7,376 nt of DNA from Planctomycetota bacterium (GCA_015661985.1 DQVB01000199.1:1-7376); one strand, 5' to 3'. Shown: positions 1-6,892, counted from the first letter of the stretch. Numbers and translations: made by a program. The notes: generated by a model not told the origin, from the sequence alone.

Positions 1-2567
1 CCGCCCGGGAGGCCGCGGAAGCGGCCGAGCAGAAGAGGCAGGCCGCAGCCCAAGCCGCCGCCAAGCGGAAAGCGGCGGCGGATGCCGCCGCTGGGCTGGC
101 CAAAGCGCAGCAGGCGGAGCAACAAGCCCAGGCCCAGGCCAACGCCGCCACAAAGAAACTGGCCGAAGCCCAGGCGCAGAAGAAAGCGGCCGACGAGGCC
201 CTGGGGAAGGCCAAAACCCAGGTAGCCGCCGCCACCAGCGCTTTCCAACAAGCCGAGAAGGCGGCCCAGGAGGCGGAGGCCAAGGCCGAACAGCTTGGCG
301 CGGACGCCGCCAAGCCGGAGGCCGAGAAGAAACAGGCGGCCGACGACGCGGCGGCCAAGCGCAAAGCGGTCGAGGAGGCCAGAGCCGCCCTGGCCAAAGC
401 GCAGCAGGCGGAGCAGCAAGCCCAGGCCCAGGCCAACGCCGCCGCAAAGAAACTGGCCGAAGCCCAGGCGCAGAAGAAAGCGGCCGACGAGGCCCTGGGG
501 AAGGCCAAAAGCCAAGTAGCCGCCGCCACGGCCGCCCATCAAGCGGCCCAGGAAGCAGCCAAGGAACTGCTCCAACTCGACGCGGCTGCCAAACAGGCGG
601 CCGCGGAAGCAGCCGCCAAGCGCAAGGTGGCCAACGAGGCCAAGGCGGCTCTGGACCCGAAGGCAAAGAAGTTGGAGCAAGCCCTGCTTCAGGCCAACCG
701 CGCCGCGCAGAGGTTGACCAGGGCCGAAGCCCGGAAGAAATCGACCGAACAGGCCCTGGAGAACCTGAAAAAGCGGATCGCGGTTGCCAAACAGACACAC
801 GAGGCGGTCGAGAAGGCCGCCCAGGAGGCGGAAGCCGCCGCCGCCCCTTTGAAAGTGGAAGCAGAGAAGACACGGGCGGCATATTTCGCTGCCCGGGATG
901 TGGCCGACGAAAAGCGCGCCGTGGCCGAGCAGGCCAAGGGCAGGCTCTACCGGCTGGTTGCCGCCAGGCAGGTACGGACCCTGTTGGAAAGCCCGGATCC
1001 GCCGAAACCGGCCAACCGGATCGACGAAATCGTGTTCGCCAAGTTGAAGACGCTCGGTATCCAGCCCGCACTGTGCTCCGATGCGGTGTTCGTCCGCCGC
1101 GCTTACTTGGACCTGACGGGCAAGCTGCCCACGGCCGAAGAGGCCAAGGCCTTCATCCAGAGCACGGACCCGAACAAACGCATCGCTCTGATCGACCGGC
1201 TGCTGGACCAAGTCTCCCATGTCGATTACTGGGCCATGAAATGGGCGGATATCTTCCGCATCAAGGCGGAGTTTCCCGTGAAGCTGTGGCCCAACGCCGC
1301 GCAGGCCTACCACCGCTGGGTATGGGAATCGATCGCCGAGAACAAGCCTTACGACCAGTTCGTTCGGGAACTGCTCACTTCCAGTGGGAGCAATTTCCGT
1401 GTGGGGCCGGTGAACTTTTACCGGGCGATCCAGAACCGGACGCCGGAGGGCATCGCCGCGGCGGTGGCCTTGGCGCTGATGGGCACGCGCATCGACTTCT
1501 GGCCGGAAGATCGCCGGACCGCCATGGCCGTCTTCTTTTCCCAGGTCGGCTACAAGCCGACGAGTGAGTGGAAGGAGGAAATCGTCTTTTGGGATCCCCT
1601 CAAGTCCACCGCCGTGCCCGGCTGCACCGCGCCGGGACAGGATTCGGTGGCCAAGTCGGTGACGGTGACCAATCAGATTCCCCAGGCCTTGGCCGAACCG
1701 CTCAGTGAGAACGGGTCGCTGCCGGCTGTGTTTCCGGATGGCACCAAGACAACCATCCCGCCGAACCGGGATCCGAGGGAGGTGTTTGCCGATTGGCTGA
1801 TCCGGCCGGAGAACCCCTGGTTTACCAAAGCCGCCGTGAACCGCACCTGGGCGTGGATCATGGGACGCGGCATCATCCACGAACCGGATGATATCCGCGA
1901 CGACAACCCACCCAGCAACCCCGAACTCCTGGCCTATTTGGAGAAAGAATTCGTCTCCAATGGCTACGATCTGAAGCATCTGAAGCGGCTGATCTTCACG
2001 TCGACCACCTACCAGTTCTCTTCCATACCGAGGCTCGAGGGGCCGGAAGCGAGAGCCAACTTCGCCAGCTATCCGTTGCGGCGGGTGGAGGCCGAGGTGT
2101 TGGCCGACGCGCTGAACCAGATCACCGGGGGCAGGGACCTGTACACCAGCCCTGTTCCGGAGCCATTTACGTACATCCCCAAGGAGATGCCCGCGGTGGC
2201 GGTGGCCGACGGCAGTATCACCAGTTCCTTCCTGACGTTGTTTGGGCGCTCGGCTCGCGCCACCGGGATGGAAAACGAGCGGGTCAATGAGCTCGCCTCA
2301 CCTCAATGGCTGTATATGCTGAATTCGGGCCAGATTCAGAACAAGCTTCAGACCGGCCCGAAGCTTGCTGCCTTGCTCTCCTCAGGCGGCAGCCCGAAGG
2401 AAATCGCCGAGAGGCTTTACCTGACGATCCTTTCGCGGTTTCCCACGGATGCCGAGCTCCAGGCGGCGGAGGAGTACGTCAAGTCCGGAGTGGTGAAAGG
2501 GCGCGATGCCTGGATCGATCTCGCTTGGGCGTTGATCAATGGCCCCGAGTTCCTTCTGCGGCATTGA
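1..2567 (+). CDS. DUF1549/DUF1553 (PSCyt2/PSD1) protein with long Ala-rich coiled coil, 5'-partial
   Basis: The frame is open from the first full codon at position 3 to the TGA at 2565-2567, giving 854 visible residues; the true start lies upstream. A GTG at 627 is in frame but sits inside the coiled coil without a ribosome site, so it is not a start. Visible residues 1 to about 325 are Ala/Lys/Gln/Glu-rich and TolA-like, with tandem units. About 339-495 match DUF1549 (YLDLTGKLPT, WAMKWAD, PYDQFVRELL, NFYRAIQ). About 590-848 match DUF1553 (DPREVFADWL, NPWF, VNR.W, GRGIIHEPDDIR, SNPELL, ending in ALINGPEFL). Many relatives carry a haem-binding cytochrome domain; no CXXCH is present here, though one could lie upstream. 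Relatives are typically exported, so an upstream signal peptide is expected. The biochemical role is unknown. The downstream DUF1501 gene is its usual genomic partner. Confidence 0.93.
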   Translation, partial: AREAAEAAEQKRQAAAQAAAKRKAAADAAAGLAKAQQAEQQAQAQANAATKKLAEAQAQKKAADEALGKAKTQVAAATSAFQQAEKAAQEAEAKAEQLGADAAKPEAEKKQAADDAAAKRKAVEEARAALAKAQQAEQQAQAQANAAAKKLAEAQAQKKAADEALGKAKSQVAAATAAHQAAQEAAKELLQLDAAAKQAAAEAAAKRKVANEAKAALDPKAKKLEQALLQANRAAQRLTRAEARKKSTEQALENLKKRIAVAKQTHEAVEKAAQEAEAAAAPLKVEAEKTRAAYFAARDVADEKRAVAEQAKGRLYRLVAARQVRTLLESPDPPKPANRIDEIVFAKLKTLGIQPALCSDAVFVRRAYLDLTGKLPTAEEAKAFIQSTDPNKRIALIDRLLDQVSHVDYWAMKWADIFRIKAEFPVKLWPNAAQAYHRWVWESIAENKPYDQFVRELLTSSGSNFRVGPVNFYRAIQNRTPEGIAAAVALALMGTRIDFWPEDRRTAMAVFFSQVGYKPTSEWKEEIVFWDPLKSTAVPGCTAPGQDSVAKSVTVTNQIPQALAEPLSENGSLPAVFPDGTKTTIPPNRDPREVFADWLIRPENPWFTKAAVNRTWAWIMGRGIIHEPDDIRDDNPPSNPELLAYLEKEFVSNGYDLKHLKRLIFTSTTYQFSSIPRLEGPEARANFASYPLRRVEAEVLADALNQITGGRDLYTSPVPEPFTYIPKEMPAVAVADGSITSSFLTLFGRSARATGMENERVNELASPQWLYMLNSGQIQNKLQTGPKLAALLSSGGSPKEIAERLYLTILSRFPTDAELQAAEEYVKSGVVKGRDAWIDLAWALINGPEFLLRH
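60..353 (+). repeat. Coiled-coil repeat unit 1 (98 codons)
   Basis: This is the first complete in-frame unit inside the DUF1549/DUF1553 gene. It begins with the residues AKRK and is 294 nt long, which is 98 residues or exactly 14 heptads. Positions 96-236 are nearly identical to 390-530 in unit 2, with about 5 differences in 141 nt counted by eye. The residues just before it resemble the end of a unit, so the array probably continues upstream of the window. Confidence 0.85.
354..614 (+). repeat. Coiled-coil repeat unit 2 (87 codons)
   Basis: This second tandem unit starts at the second AKRK. It is 261 nt, 33 nt shorter than units 1 and 3. The missing 11 residues fall in the second half of the unit. 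An 11-residue (hendecad) loss keeps a coiled coil close to register, so the shortening need not break the helix. Confidence 0.85.
615..908 (+). repeat. Diverged coiled-coil repeat unit 3 (98 codons)
   Basis: This third unit is much diverged from unit 1 but aligns to it without gaps over 98 residues. Shared anchors are AKRK at the start, QAN near residue 26 and EKAAQEAEA near residue 65. It leads into the helical linker before DUF1549. Its divergence compared with the 1/2 pair suggests that units 1 and 2 were duplicated or homogenised recently. Confidence 0.7.
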
Positions 2568-2593
2568 TCGTCTGCCAAACGGCGGGATAAGAT
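2564..2593 (+). promoter_or_regulatory. Weak sigma70-like promoter candidate before the DUF1501 gene
   Basis: TTGATC at 2564-2569 and TAAGAT at 2588-2593 are 18 nt apart; each matches 4 of 6 consensus bases. It overlaps the stop codon of the previous gene and would place a start site near 2600, about 45 nt before the DUF1501 start codon. It could give internal transcription within the operon. The match is weak and could be chance. Confidence 0.2.
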
Positions 2594-2630
2594 ACGTCAA
2601 GGTTCGTTACGACAACCAACGGGGAGTCGA

Positions 2631-2636
2631 AGGAGG
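2631..2636 (+). promoter_or_regulatory. Ribosome binding site of the DUF1501 gene
   Basis: AGGAGG, a full Shine-Dalgarno core, lies 9 nt before the ATG at 2646. It fixes the start of the DUF1501 gene. Confidence 0.8.
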
Positions 2637-2645
2637 ACTGAAGCG

Positions 2646-4061
2646 ATGGGTGCAAACCACAATTCAGACAGACAAGAGCCGGTATCCCGCCGGGAGGCCA
2701 TCCGGCGCGGGGCCAGGAGTGCGGCGGGGATCATCGCGGCCGGCGGTTTGAGCTCCCGCGTGTTTGCGGCCGAGCCCAAGAAAGCGCCCGAGCAGATCGC
2801 CGCCGAACAGAAGGCTGCCCGAGACGCGGCGGCCCAAGCCAAGGCCAAGCAGAAGCCCAAGATCAAGTCGGTGATCCAGATCTTTTTGTGGGGCGGCATG
2901 TCCCACAACGATGCCTGGGACCCGAAGCCGGGCACAGGCTACGACTACTTGGGTCAGTTTGATCGGGTCATCCCTACCAACGTGGATGGCATCCAGCTCG
3001 GTGGACTGTTCCCCCAACTGGCCAAGCAGGCCGACAAATACTCCCTCATCCGCAGCATGACCCACGGCATCTTCGGCCACGAGACGGCGGCCTACCTGAT
3101 GCAAACCGGCCATAAACCCGGCGGGCGGCTGGCCTACCCCAGCGTGGGCGCCATCTTCACCTTCTTCAAGAAGGACGAGTACAAAGGGCTGCTTCCGCCC
3201 TACGTGGTGATGCTGCGGGCGGCCGGGCGGTTCTCCGAAGAGGGCTTCCTGGGGTCCCGATACAAGCCCTTTGCCACCGGCGGTGATCCGAATGCGGCCC
3301 GCTTCGAGGTGCAGGGGATCGTCAACCGGGGCATCAGTGACGCCCGGCAAAAGGCCCGCCGCGAATTGCTCGACAAGATCAATATCGTGGGGTACGGTCT
3401 TGCAGACGTCCCGGAGATGGCCAGCGTCGAGACGGCCAAGCAGAAAGCCTATGGTTTGATCCTGGGCAAGGGACGGGAAGTCTTCAATCTGGACAACGAA
3501 CCGACGGAACTCAGAGATCGCTACGGCCGGAACACCTTCGGGCAGGAATGCCTGGTGGCGCGCCGGTTGGTCGAGGCGGGTGTGCCCTATGTCACCATCA
3601 GCTTCCCGGGTGGCTGGGACACCCACGCCAACCACTTCGCGACGATGAAACGACAGTGCCCCTGGCTGGACCAGGGGCTGGCGACGCTGCTGGAGGACCT
3701 GCACCAGCGCCGCCTGCTGGAAACCACCCTGGTGTGGTGCACCGGCGAATTCGGCCGAACGCCCAAAGTGGCGTGGGAGCCGCCGTGGAACGGAGGGCGC
3801 CATCACTGGGGACACGTGTTCACCGTGCTGGTTGCCGGCGGCGGATTCAAGGGTGGCCGCGTCGTCGGCTCCTCGGATGAAAAAGGCGAACGTGTCAAGG
3901 ATCGACCCGTGTATCCGGCCGACCTGCTGGGCAGCTTCTACCTCCTGGCCGGCATCGACGCCACGGCCAAATTGCCCCATCCGTTGGGGTTCGATGCCCG
4001 CGTGTTGGACACGGAAAGGGAAGGCATGAAGTCCGCCGGGCTCCTGGAAGAGCTCATGTGA
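2646..4061 (+). CDS. DUF1501 protein (alkaline phosphatase-like fold), Tat-exported
   Basis: The 471-residue protein starts at an ATG with a strong ribosome site. Residues 14-21 (SRREAIRR) are a twin-arginine motif, followed by a short hydrophobic stretch and a likely cleavage site after VFA (residue 41). This predicts Tat export of a folded, probably metal-containing protein. Residues 42-74 are an Ala/Lys/Gln-rich linker. The DUF1501 domain fills the rest: FLWGGMSHNDAWDPKP (80-95), THGIFGHE (139-146), GGWDTH (322-327), GEFGRTPK (367-374) and GGRHHWGH (383-390). The family is related to the sulfatase/alkaline phosphatase superfamily, where conserved Asp and His residues bind metal; assigning these residues as ligands is inference. 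The length is usual for the family. Its substrate is unknown. It lies 78 nt after the DUF1549/DUF1553 gene, the standard planctomycete pairing. Confidence 0.95.
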   Translation: MGANHNSDRQEPVSRREAIRRGARSAAGIIAAGGLSSRVFAAEPKKAPEQIAAEQKAARDAAAQAKAKQKPKIKSVIQIFLWGGMSHNDAWDPKPGTGYDYLGQFDRVIPTNVDGIQLGGLFPQLAKQADKYSLIRSMTHGIFGHETAAYLMQTGHKPGGRLAYPSVGAIFTFFKKDEYKGLLPPYVVMLRAAGRFSEEGFLGSRYKPFATGGDPNAARFEVQGIVNRGISDARQKARRELLDKINIVGYGLADVPEMASVETAKQKAYGLILGKGREVFNLDNEPTELRDRYGRNTFGQECLVARRLVEAGVPYVTISFPGGWDTHANHFATMKRQCPWLDQGLATLLEDLHQRRLLETTLVWCTGEFGRTPKVAWEPPWNGGRHHWGHVFTVLVAGGGFKGGRVVGSSDEKGERVKDRPVYPADLLGSFYLLAGIDATAKLPHPLGFDARVLDTEREGMKSAGLLEELM

Positions 4062-4126
4062 TAACCAGCAGTGATAAGCGCCGGTGAGGAATCCCTTGGG
4101 ACAGGAGAAACGCCGCCTTTGCGAAA

Positions 4127-4142
4127 GGCCGGGTTTCCGGCC
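4127..4142 (+). other. GC-rich intergenic hairpin between the DUF1501 and PPC genes
   Basis: GGCCGG (4127-4132) and CCGGCC (4137-4142) form a perfect 6-bp stem with a GTTT loop. A longer-range alternative pairs GCGCCGG (4078-4084) with CCGGCGC (4141-4147). No T tract follows, so an intrinsic terminator is not supported. It may be a processing or attenuation structure in a 149-nt spacer. The rest of the spacer shows no recognisable promoter. Confidence 0.4.
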
Positions 4143-4200
4143 GGCGCCGAGTGTTCGAGAACGGGTCACCGCGTGATTGTGAGACGACACGGCAGACAGC

Positions 4201-4207
4201 GGAGGAG
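4201..4207 (+). promoter_or_regulatory. Ribosome binding site deciding the start of the PPC gene
   Basis: GGAGGAG lies just before the ATG at 4211, with 3-5 nt spacing depending on the core used. It favours 4211 over the upstream in-frame GTG at 4151, which has no such site and would add 20 polar residues in front of the signal peptide. Confidence 0.75.
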
Positions 4208-4210
4208 CGC

Positions 4211-6430
4211 ATGAGAAGAGTCAAAATGTTTTCCGCCTTCGGACTGGCCATCCTTTTGGCCAGCACGCCGTTGGTCTGGGCGCAGAACCAGTACATCGGT
4301 TACGTCTATCCGGCCGGCGGCCAGCAGGGCACTACCTTCCCCATTCGGCTGGGGGGCCAGGGGCTTCTCTACGCTTCGGATCTGGTTGTCAGCGGGGAGG
4401 GTGTTTCCGTCCGTCTGGTCGACTACTACCGGGTGATGAACAACCAGGAGCTGGCGCTGCTCCGCCAGCAACTCAATGAGTTGCGGAGAAAGGAAACGAC
4501 GATCAGTGACGCCATGGCCGCCAAGATGGCTTGGTACGAGTTACCCGCACGCATCGGCCCCCCGGAAACGGCGCCCCCGGCCGCAGTGGCCTCGAACAAT
4601 GATTCTTCGCCGTCCGAGAAGGAATTGGCCAAGCAAAAGCTCATCGAACGGATCCAGAGGATATTTGCGGAAGACGAGCGCACGCCGGCCGTTCGTGCCC
4701 ATATGGAGCTGGTCTTTGCCGAGGTCACCATCGCACCGGACGCCAAACCCGGGCGGCGAGAGATCCGTGTGATCACCAAACGGGGTATCTCCAACCCGCT
4801 GCCGTTTTACGTGGGCCAGGTCCCCGAAGTGGCCCGCAAGCCGATGAAGACCACCAAGAAACCCGTGCTCGGCAAGGAACATCTGGCCCAACGTAAAAGG
4901 CCGCCGGAGGAGGAGGAACTGACCATCACACTCCCTTGCACCATGAACGGCCAAGTCGCCGCGGGAGAGGTGAACCGCTATCGCTTCCAGGCGCGCAAAG
5001 GGCAGCGGCTGGTCATCTCCGTAAAGGCCCGAGCGTTGATCCCCTATGTGGCGGACGCCGTCCCCGGTTGGTTCCAGCCCGTCCTGAAGCTGTGCGACGC
5101 CGAGGGCCGGGAAGTGGCGTATGAGGACGATTTCCGCTTCGATCCCGACCCGGTCATCTTTTTCCAGGTCCCCCGGGACGGCGAGTACGTCCTTTACATC
5201 GCCGATGCGCTGTTTCGCGGCCGCGAAAGTTTTGTCTATCGGATCACGATCGGCGAGCTGCCCTTCCTTACCAGCATCTTTCCGCTCGGTGCCCCGGCGG
5301 GCCAGCCGGTGAAGGTCGAGATGAACGGCTGGAACCTGGAACAGGCCGCGCTGGCCCTGCCCCCCAAGGATGCCGGGCCGGGAATCTACCAGACGGCCGC
5401 CATCGCCAGGCAGTACGTTTCCAACTACGTGCCCTTCGCCCTGGACACGCTGCCCGAAGGCTTGGATCAGGAATCCAACGATGAGCTGTCCGAGGCCCAA
5501 AAGGTGACGCCCCCTGTGATCGTCAACGGGCGCGTGGATCGCCCGGGTGACTGGGATGTGTTCGAAGTGGAAGGGCGCGCCGGCGAGAGCCTCGTCGTGG
5601 AAGTGCACGCGCGCCGCTTGGGCTCGCCCTTGGATTCCTTCATCAAAGTCACTACGGCGGACCGCAAGGTGATCGCCCTGAACGACGACCATCACGATGC
5701 GGCGTCCGGTTGGAACACCAACCACGCCGATTCCTACCTGATGGTCAAGCTGCCGGCCGACGGGAAGTACTTCGTCCACCTCGGCGATACGACGGGTCAC
5801 GGAGGCAAGGAATACGCCTACCGGCTGCGGATCAGCCCGCCGCGGCCCGATTTCGCCCTGCGCGTCATCCCTTCCCGGATTGTCGTCCGCAGCAAGGGTT
5901 CCGCCGCGCTGACCGTCTTCGCCATCCGCAAGGACGGTTTCGACGGGCCCATCAAGTTGAGCTTCAAGAACCTGCCCGAGGGCCTCCAATCGGGCGGAGC
6001 CACGCTGCCGGCGAAGAAGGATACGGTGCGGCTGGCGGTGAAAACCAGCCTGGCCGAAATGGAAAAGCCCGTCCCCGTGACCGTCGTGGGCACCGCCAAG
6101 ATCGGCGACCGCGAGGTCGTCCATGAGGCCGTCCCGGCGGAGGACAGGATGCAGGCCTTCCTGTGGCGCCATCTCTTGCCCGCCGACGACCTGCCCCTGC
6201 TGGTCTACAATCCGTCCTACCAGCCACTGGCCGAACGCGTGCGTCCGCCGATCCGCGACGAGGATCGGCCAAAAGACGTGAAGCCCCGGTACACGCGGCA
6301 GCAGGTGGCCGGGCGTCTGAGACAGATCGAAGGCCTCTACCAGCAGTGGTTCCTTACCGACGCCTTCGCCAACCGCCTGATCGCACGAATCGAAGCCGAG
6401 ACGATCAAAGAAGGGATCGCATCCAAGTGA
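4211..6430 (+). CDS. Secreted protein with two PPC domains and IPT/Ig-like domains
   Basis: The 739-residue product starts with a Sec signal peptide: basic MRRVK, a hydrophobic core to about residue 22, and likely cleavage after VWA (residue 24). Residues 25-75 look like an IPT/TIG-type beta domain (YVYPAGGQQG), interrupted by a charged helical stretch of about 75 residues before the strands resume and end at NPLPFYVG. A first PPC-like domain spans about 238-352 (NRYRFQARKGQRL, DGEYVLYI). A second IPT-like segment starts near 353. A second PPC domain spans about 434-544 (DWDVFEVEGRAGE, LNDDHHDA, DGKYFVHLGD). An Ig-like segment (about 545-665) and a helical tail follow. PPC domains are beta sandwiches often found in secreted proteases, yet no protease domain is present. 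This suggests a structural, binding or adhesive role in the cell envelope. It follows the DUF1501 gene by 149 nt on the same strand. Confidence 0.9.
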   Translation: MRRVKMFSAFGLAILLASTPLVWAQNQYIGYVYPAGGQQGTTFPIRLGGQGLLYASDLVVSGEGVSVRLVDYYRVMNNQELALLRQQLNELRRKETTISDAMAAKMAWYELPARIGPPETAPPAAVASNNDSSPSEKELAKQKLIERIQRIFAEDERTPAVRAHMELVFAEVTIAPDAKPGRREIRVITKRGISNPLPFYVGQVPEVARKPMKTTKKPVLGKEHLAQRKRPPEEEELTITLPCTMNGQVAAGEVNRYRFQARKGQRLVISVKARALIPYVADAVPGWFQPVLKLCDAEGREVAYEDDFRFDPDPVIFFQVPRDGEYVLYIADALFRGRESFVYRITIGELPFLTSIFPLGAPAGQPVKVEMNGWNLEQAALALPPKDAGPGIYQTAAIARQYVSNYVPFALDTLPEGLDQESNDELSEAQKVTPPVIVNGRVDRPGDWDVFEVEGRAGESLVVEVHARRLGSPLDSFIKVTTADRKVIALNDDHHDAASGWNTNHADSYLMVKLPADGKYFVHLGDTTGHGGKEYAYRLRISPPRPDFALRVIPSRIVVRSKGSAALTVFAIRKDGFDGPIKLSFKNLPEGLQSGGATLPAKKDTVRLAVKTSLAEMEKPVPVTVVGTAKIGDREVVHEAVPAEDRMQAFLWRHLLPADDLPLLVYNPSYQPLAERVRPPIRDEDRPKDVKPRYTRQQVAGRLRQIEGLYQQWFLTDAFANRLIARIEAETIKEGIASK

Positions 6431-6437
6431 ACTGAAA

Positions 6438-6626
6438 CCCAGCGTTGCAAACGGGCAGGGCAGGATGGACATTCCTGTCCGTCATCAGTGGGACAAGACG
6501 CGCAATAGCCTGGGTATCGTAGATGTCACAGAATGTGAGTTTTCCCCCACCAGCCGAAGTCGCTGGCTGAGCCCATGATTGACGGGCAAGAATGTCCATC
6601 CTGCGGTTGCCTTCTGCAACGTTGGG
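6438..6626. repeat. 189-nt inverted-repeat element with 47-nt imperfect arms
   Basis: The left arm 6438-6484 pairs without gaps to the right arm 6580-6626. By eye, 40 of 47 positions pair (38 Watson-Crick, 2 G-U), including an uninterrupted 15-bp run 6460-6474 with 6590-6604. The 95-nt centre has further compatible helices: GTGGG 6488-6492 with CCCAC 6546-6550, TCACA 6526-6530 with TGTGA 6534-6538, and CAGCC 6551-6555 with GGCTG 6565-6569. It begins 8 nt after the PPC gene stop. There is no transposase ORF and no visible target duplication. It could be a MITE-like or dispersed planctomycete repeat, a structured RNA, or a 3' end stabiliser or terminator. Confidence 0.75.
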
Positions 6627-6654
6627 GGTGCGATCAGCCGATGTGAAGAAGCTA

Positions 6655-6733
6655 ACGGGCTGGGTCAGACCACAGAGACGTGCCCAAACCCTCCAGCCGT
6701 ACACGCATCGCCACCTTGTGACCCTGCCCAGCC
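6655..6733 (+). other. Stem-loop region with two competing pairings
   Basis: The segment 6655-6664 (ACGGGCTGGG) can pair with 6691-6700 (CTCCAGCCGT), with a bulged G. It overlaps 6658-6667, which can pair with 6719-6733 (GGCTGGG with CCCAGCC, or GGGTCA with TGACCC). The two folds exclude each other. No known riboswitch family is recognised, so this is pairing potential only. Confidence 0.3.
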
Positions 6734-6846
6734 GCTCCGTTGCGGACTGGTCGGCCGGCCTGCGGCAGTGAGCAAGGGCCTCCAGTGCGGCCGTCTGCGG
6801 CAATGCGGGACATCGAGGGAAAACGGGAGCCCTTTGGTCTGAGTGA

Positions 6847-6892
6847 GTGGGCCGGCCAGAGAGCGGAGAGACCGGCCCACAACGGAGTTTTT
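6847..6892 (+). terminator. Terminator-like hairpin followed by T5
   Basis: GTGGGCCGG (6847-6855) and CCGGCCCAC (6872-6880) form a perfect 9-bp GC-rich stem with a 16-nt loop. A TTTTT run follows at 6888-6892, 7 nt after the stem. The large loop and the gap before the T run make it an imperfect intrinsic terminator. It would end transcripts running through from the PPC gene before the next gene at 7136. Confidence 0.45.

Noticed and set aside
60..908. CRISPR-like or non-coding tandem array
   Set aside because: The periodicity is in frame, long and part of a continuous coding sequence; it has no spacers.
627..2567. DUF1549/DUF1553 gene starting at the GTG at 627
   Set aside because: The frame is open to the window edge with the same coiled-coil composition, and no Shine-Dalgarno or signal peptide occurs at 627.
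2664..4190. 508-codon open frame antisense to the DUF1501 gene
   Set aside because: It is a shadow of the DUF1501 codon pattern with no recognisable domain and no ribosome site.
4151..4210. Extended N-terminus of the PPC protein from the GTG at 4151
   Set aside because: It would put 20 polar residues before the signal peptide; the ATG at 4211 has a GGAGG ribosome site.
4541..6472. 643-codon open frame antisense to the PPC gene
   Set aside because: It opposes a gene with clear domains and a signal peptide, has no family resemblance, and is typical of antisense frames in GC-rich coding DNA. It also runs into the inverted-repeat element.
6579..6842. 87-codon plus-strand open frame in the intergenic region
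   Set aside because: It has no ribosome site or signal peptide and begins inside the right arm of the inverted repeat.
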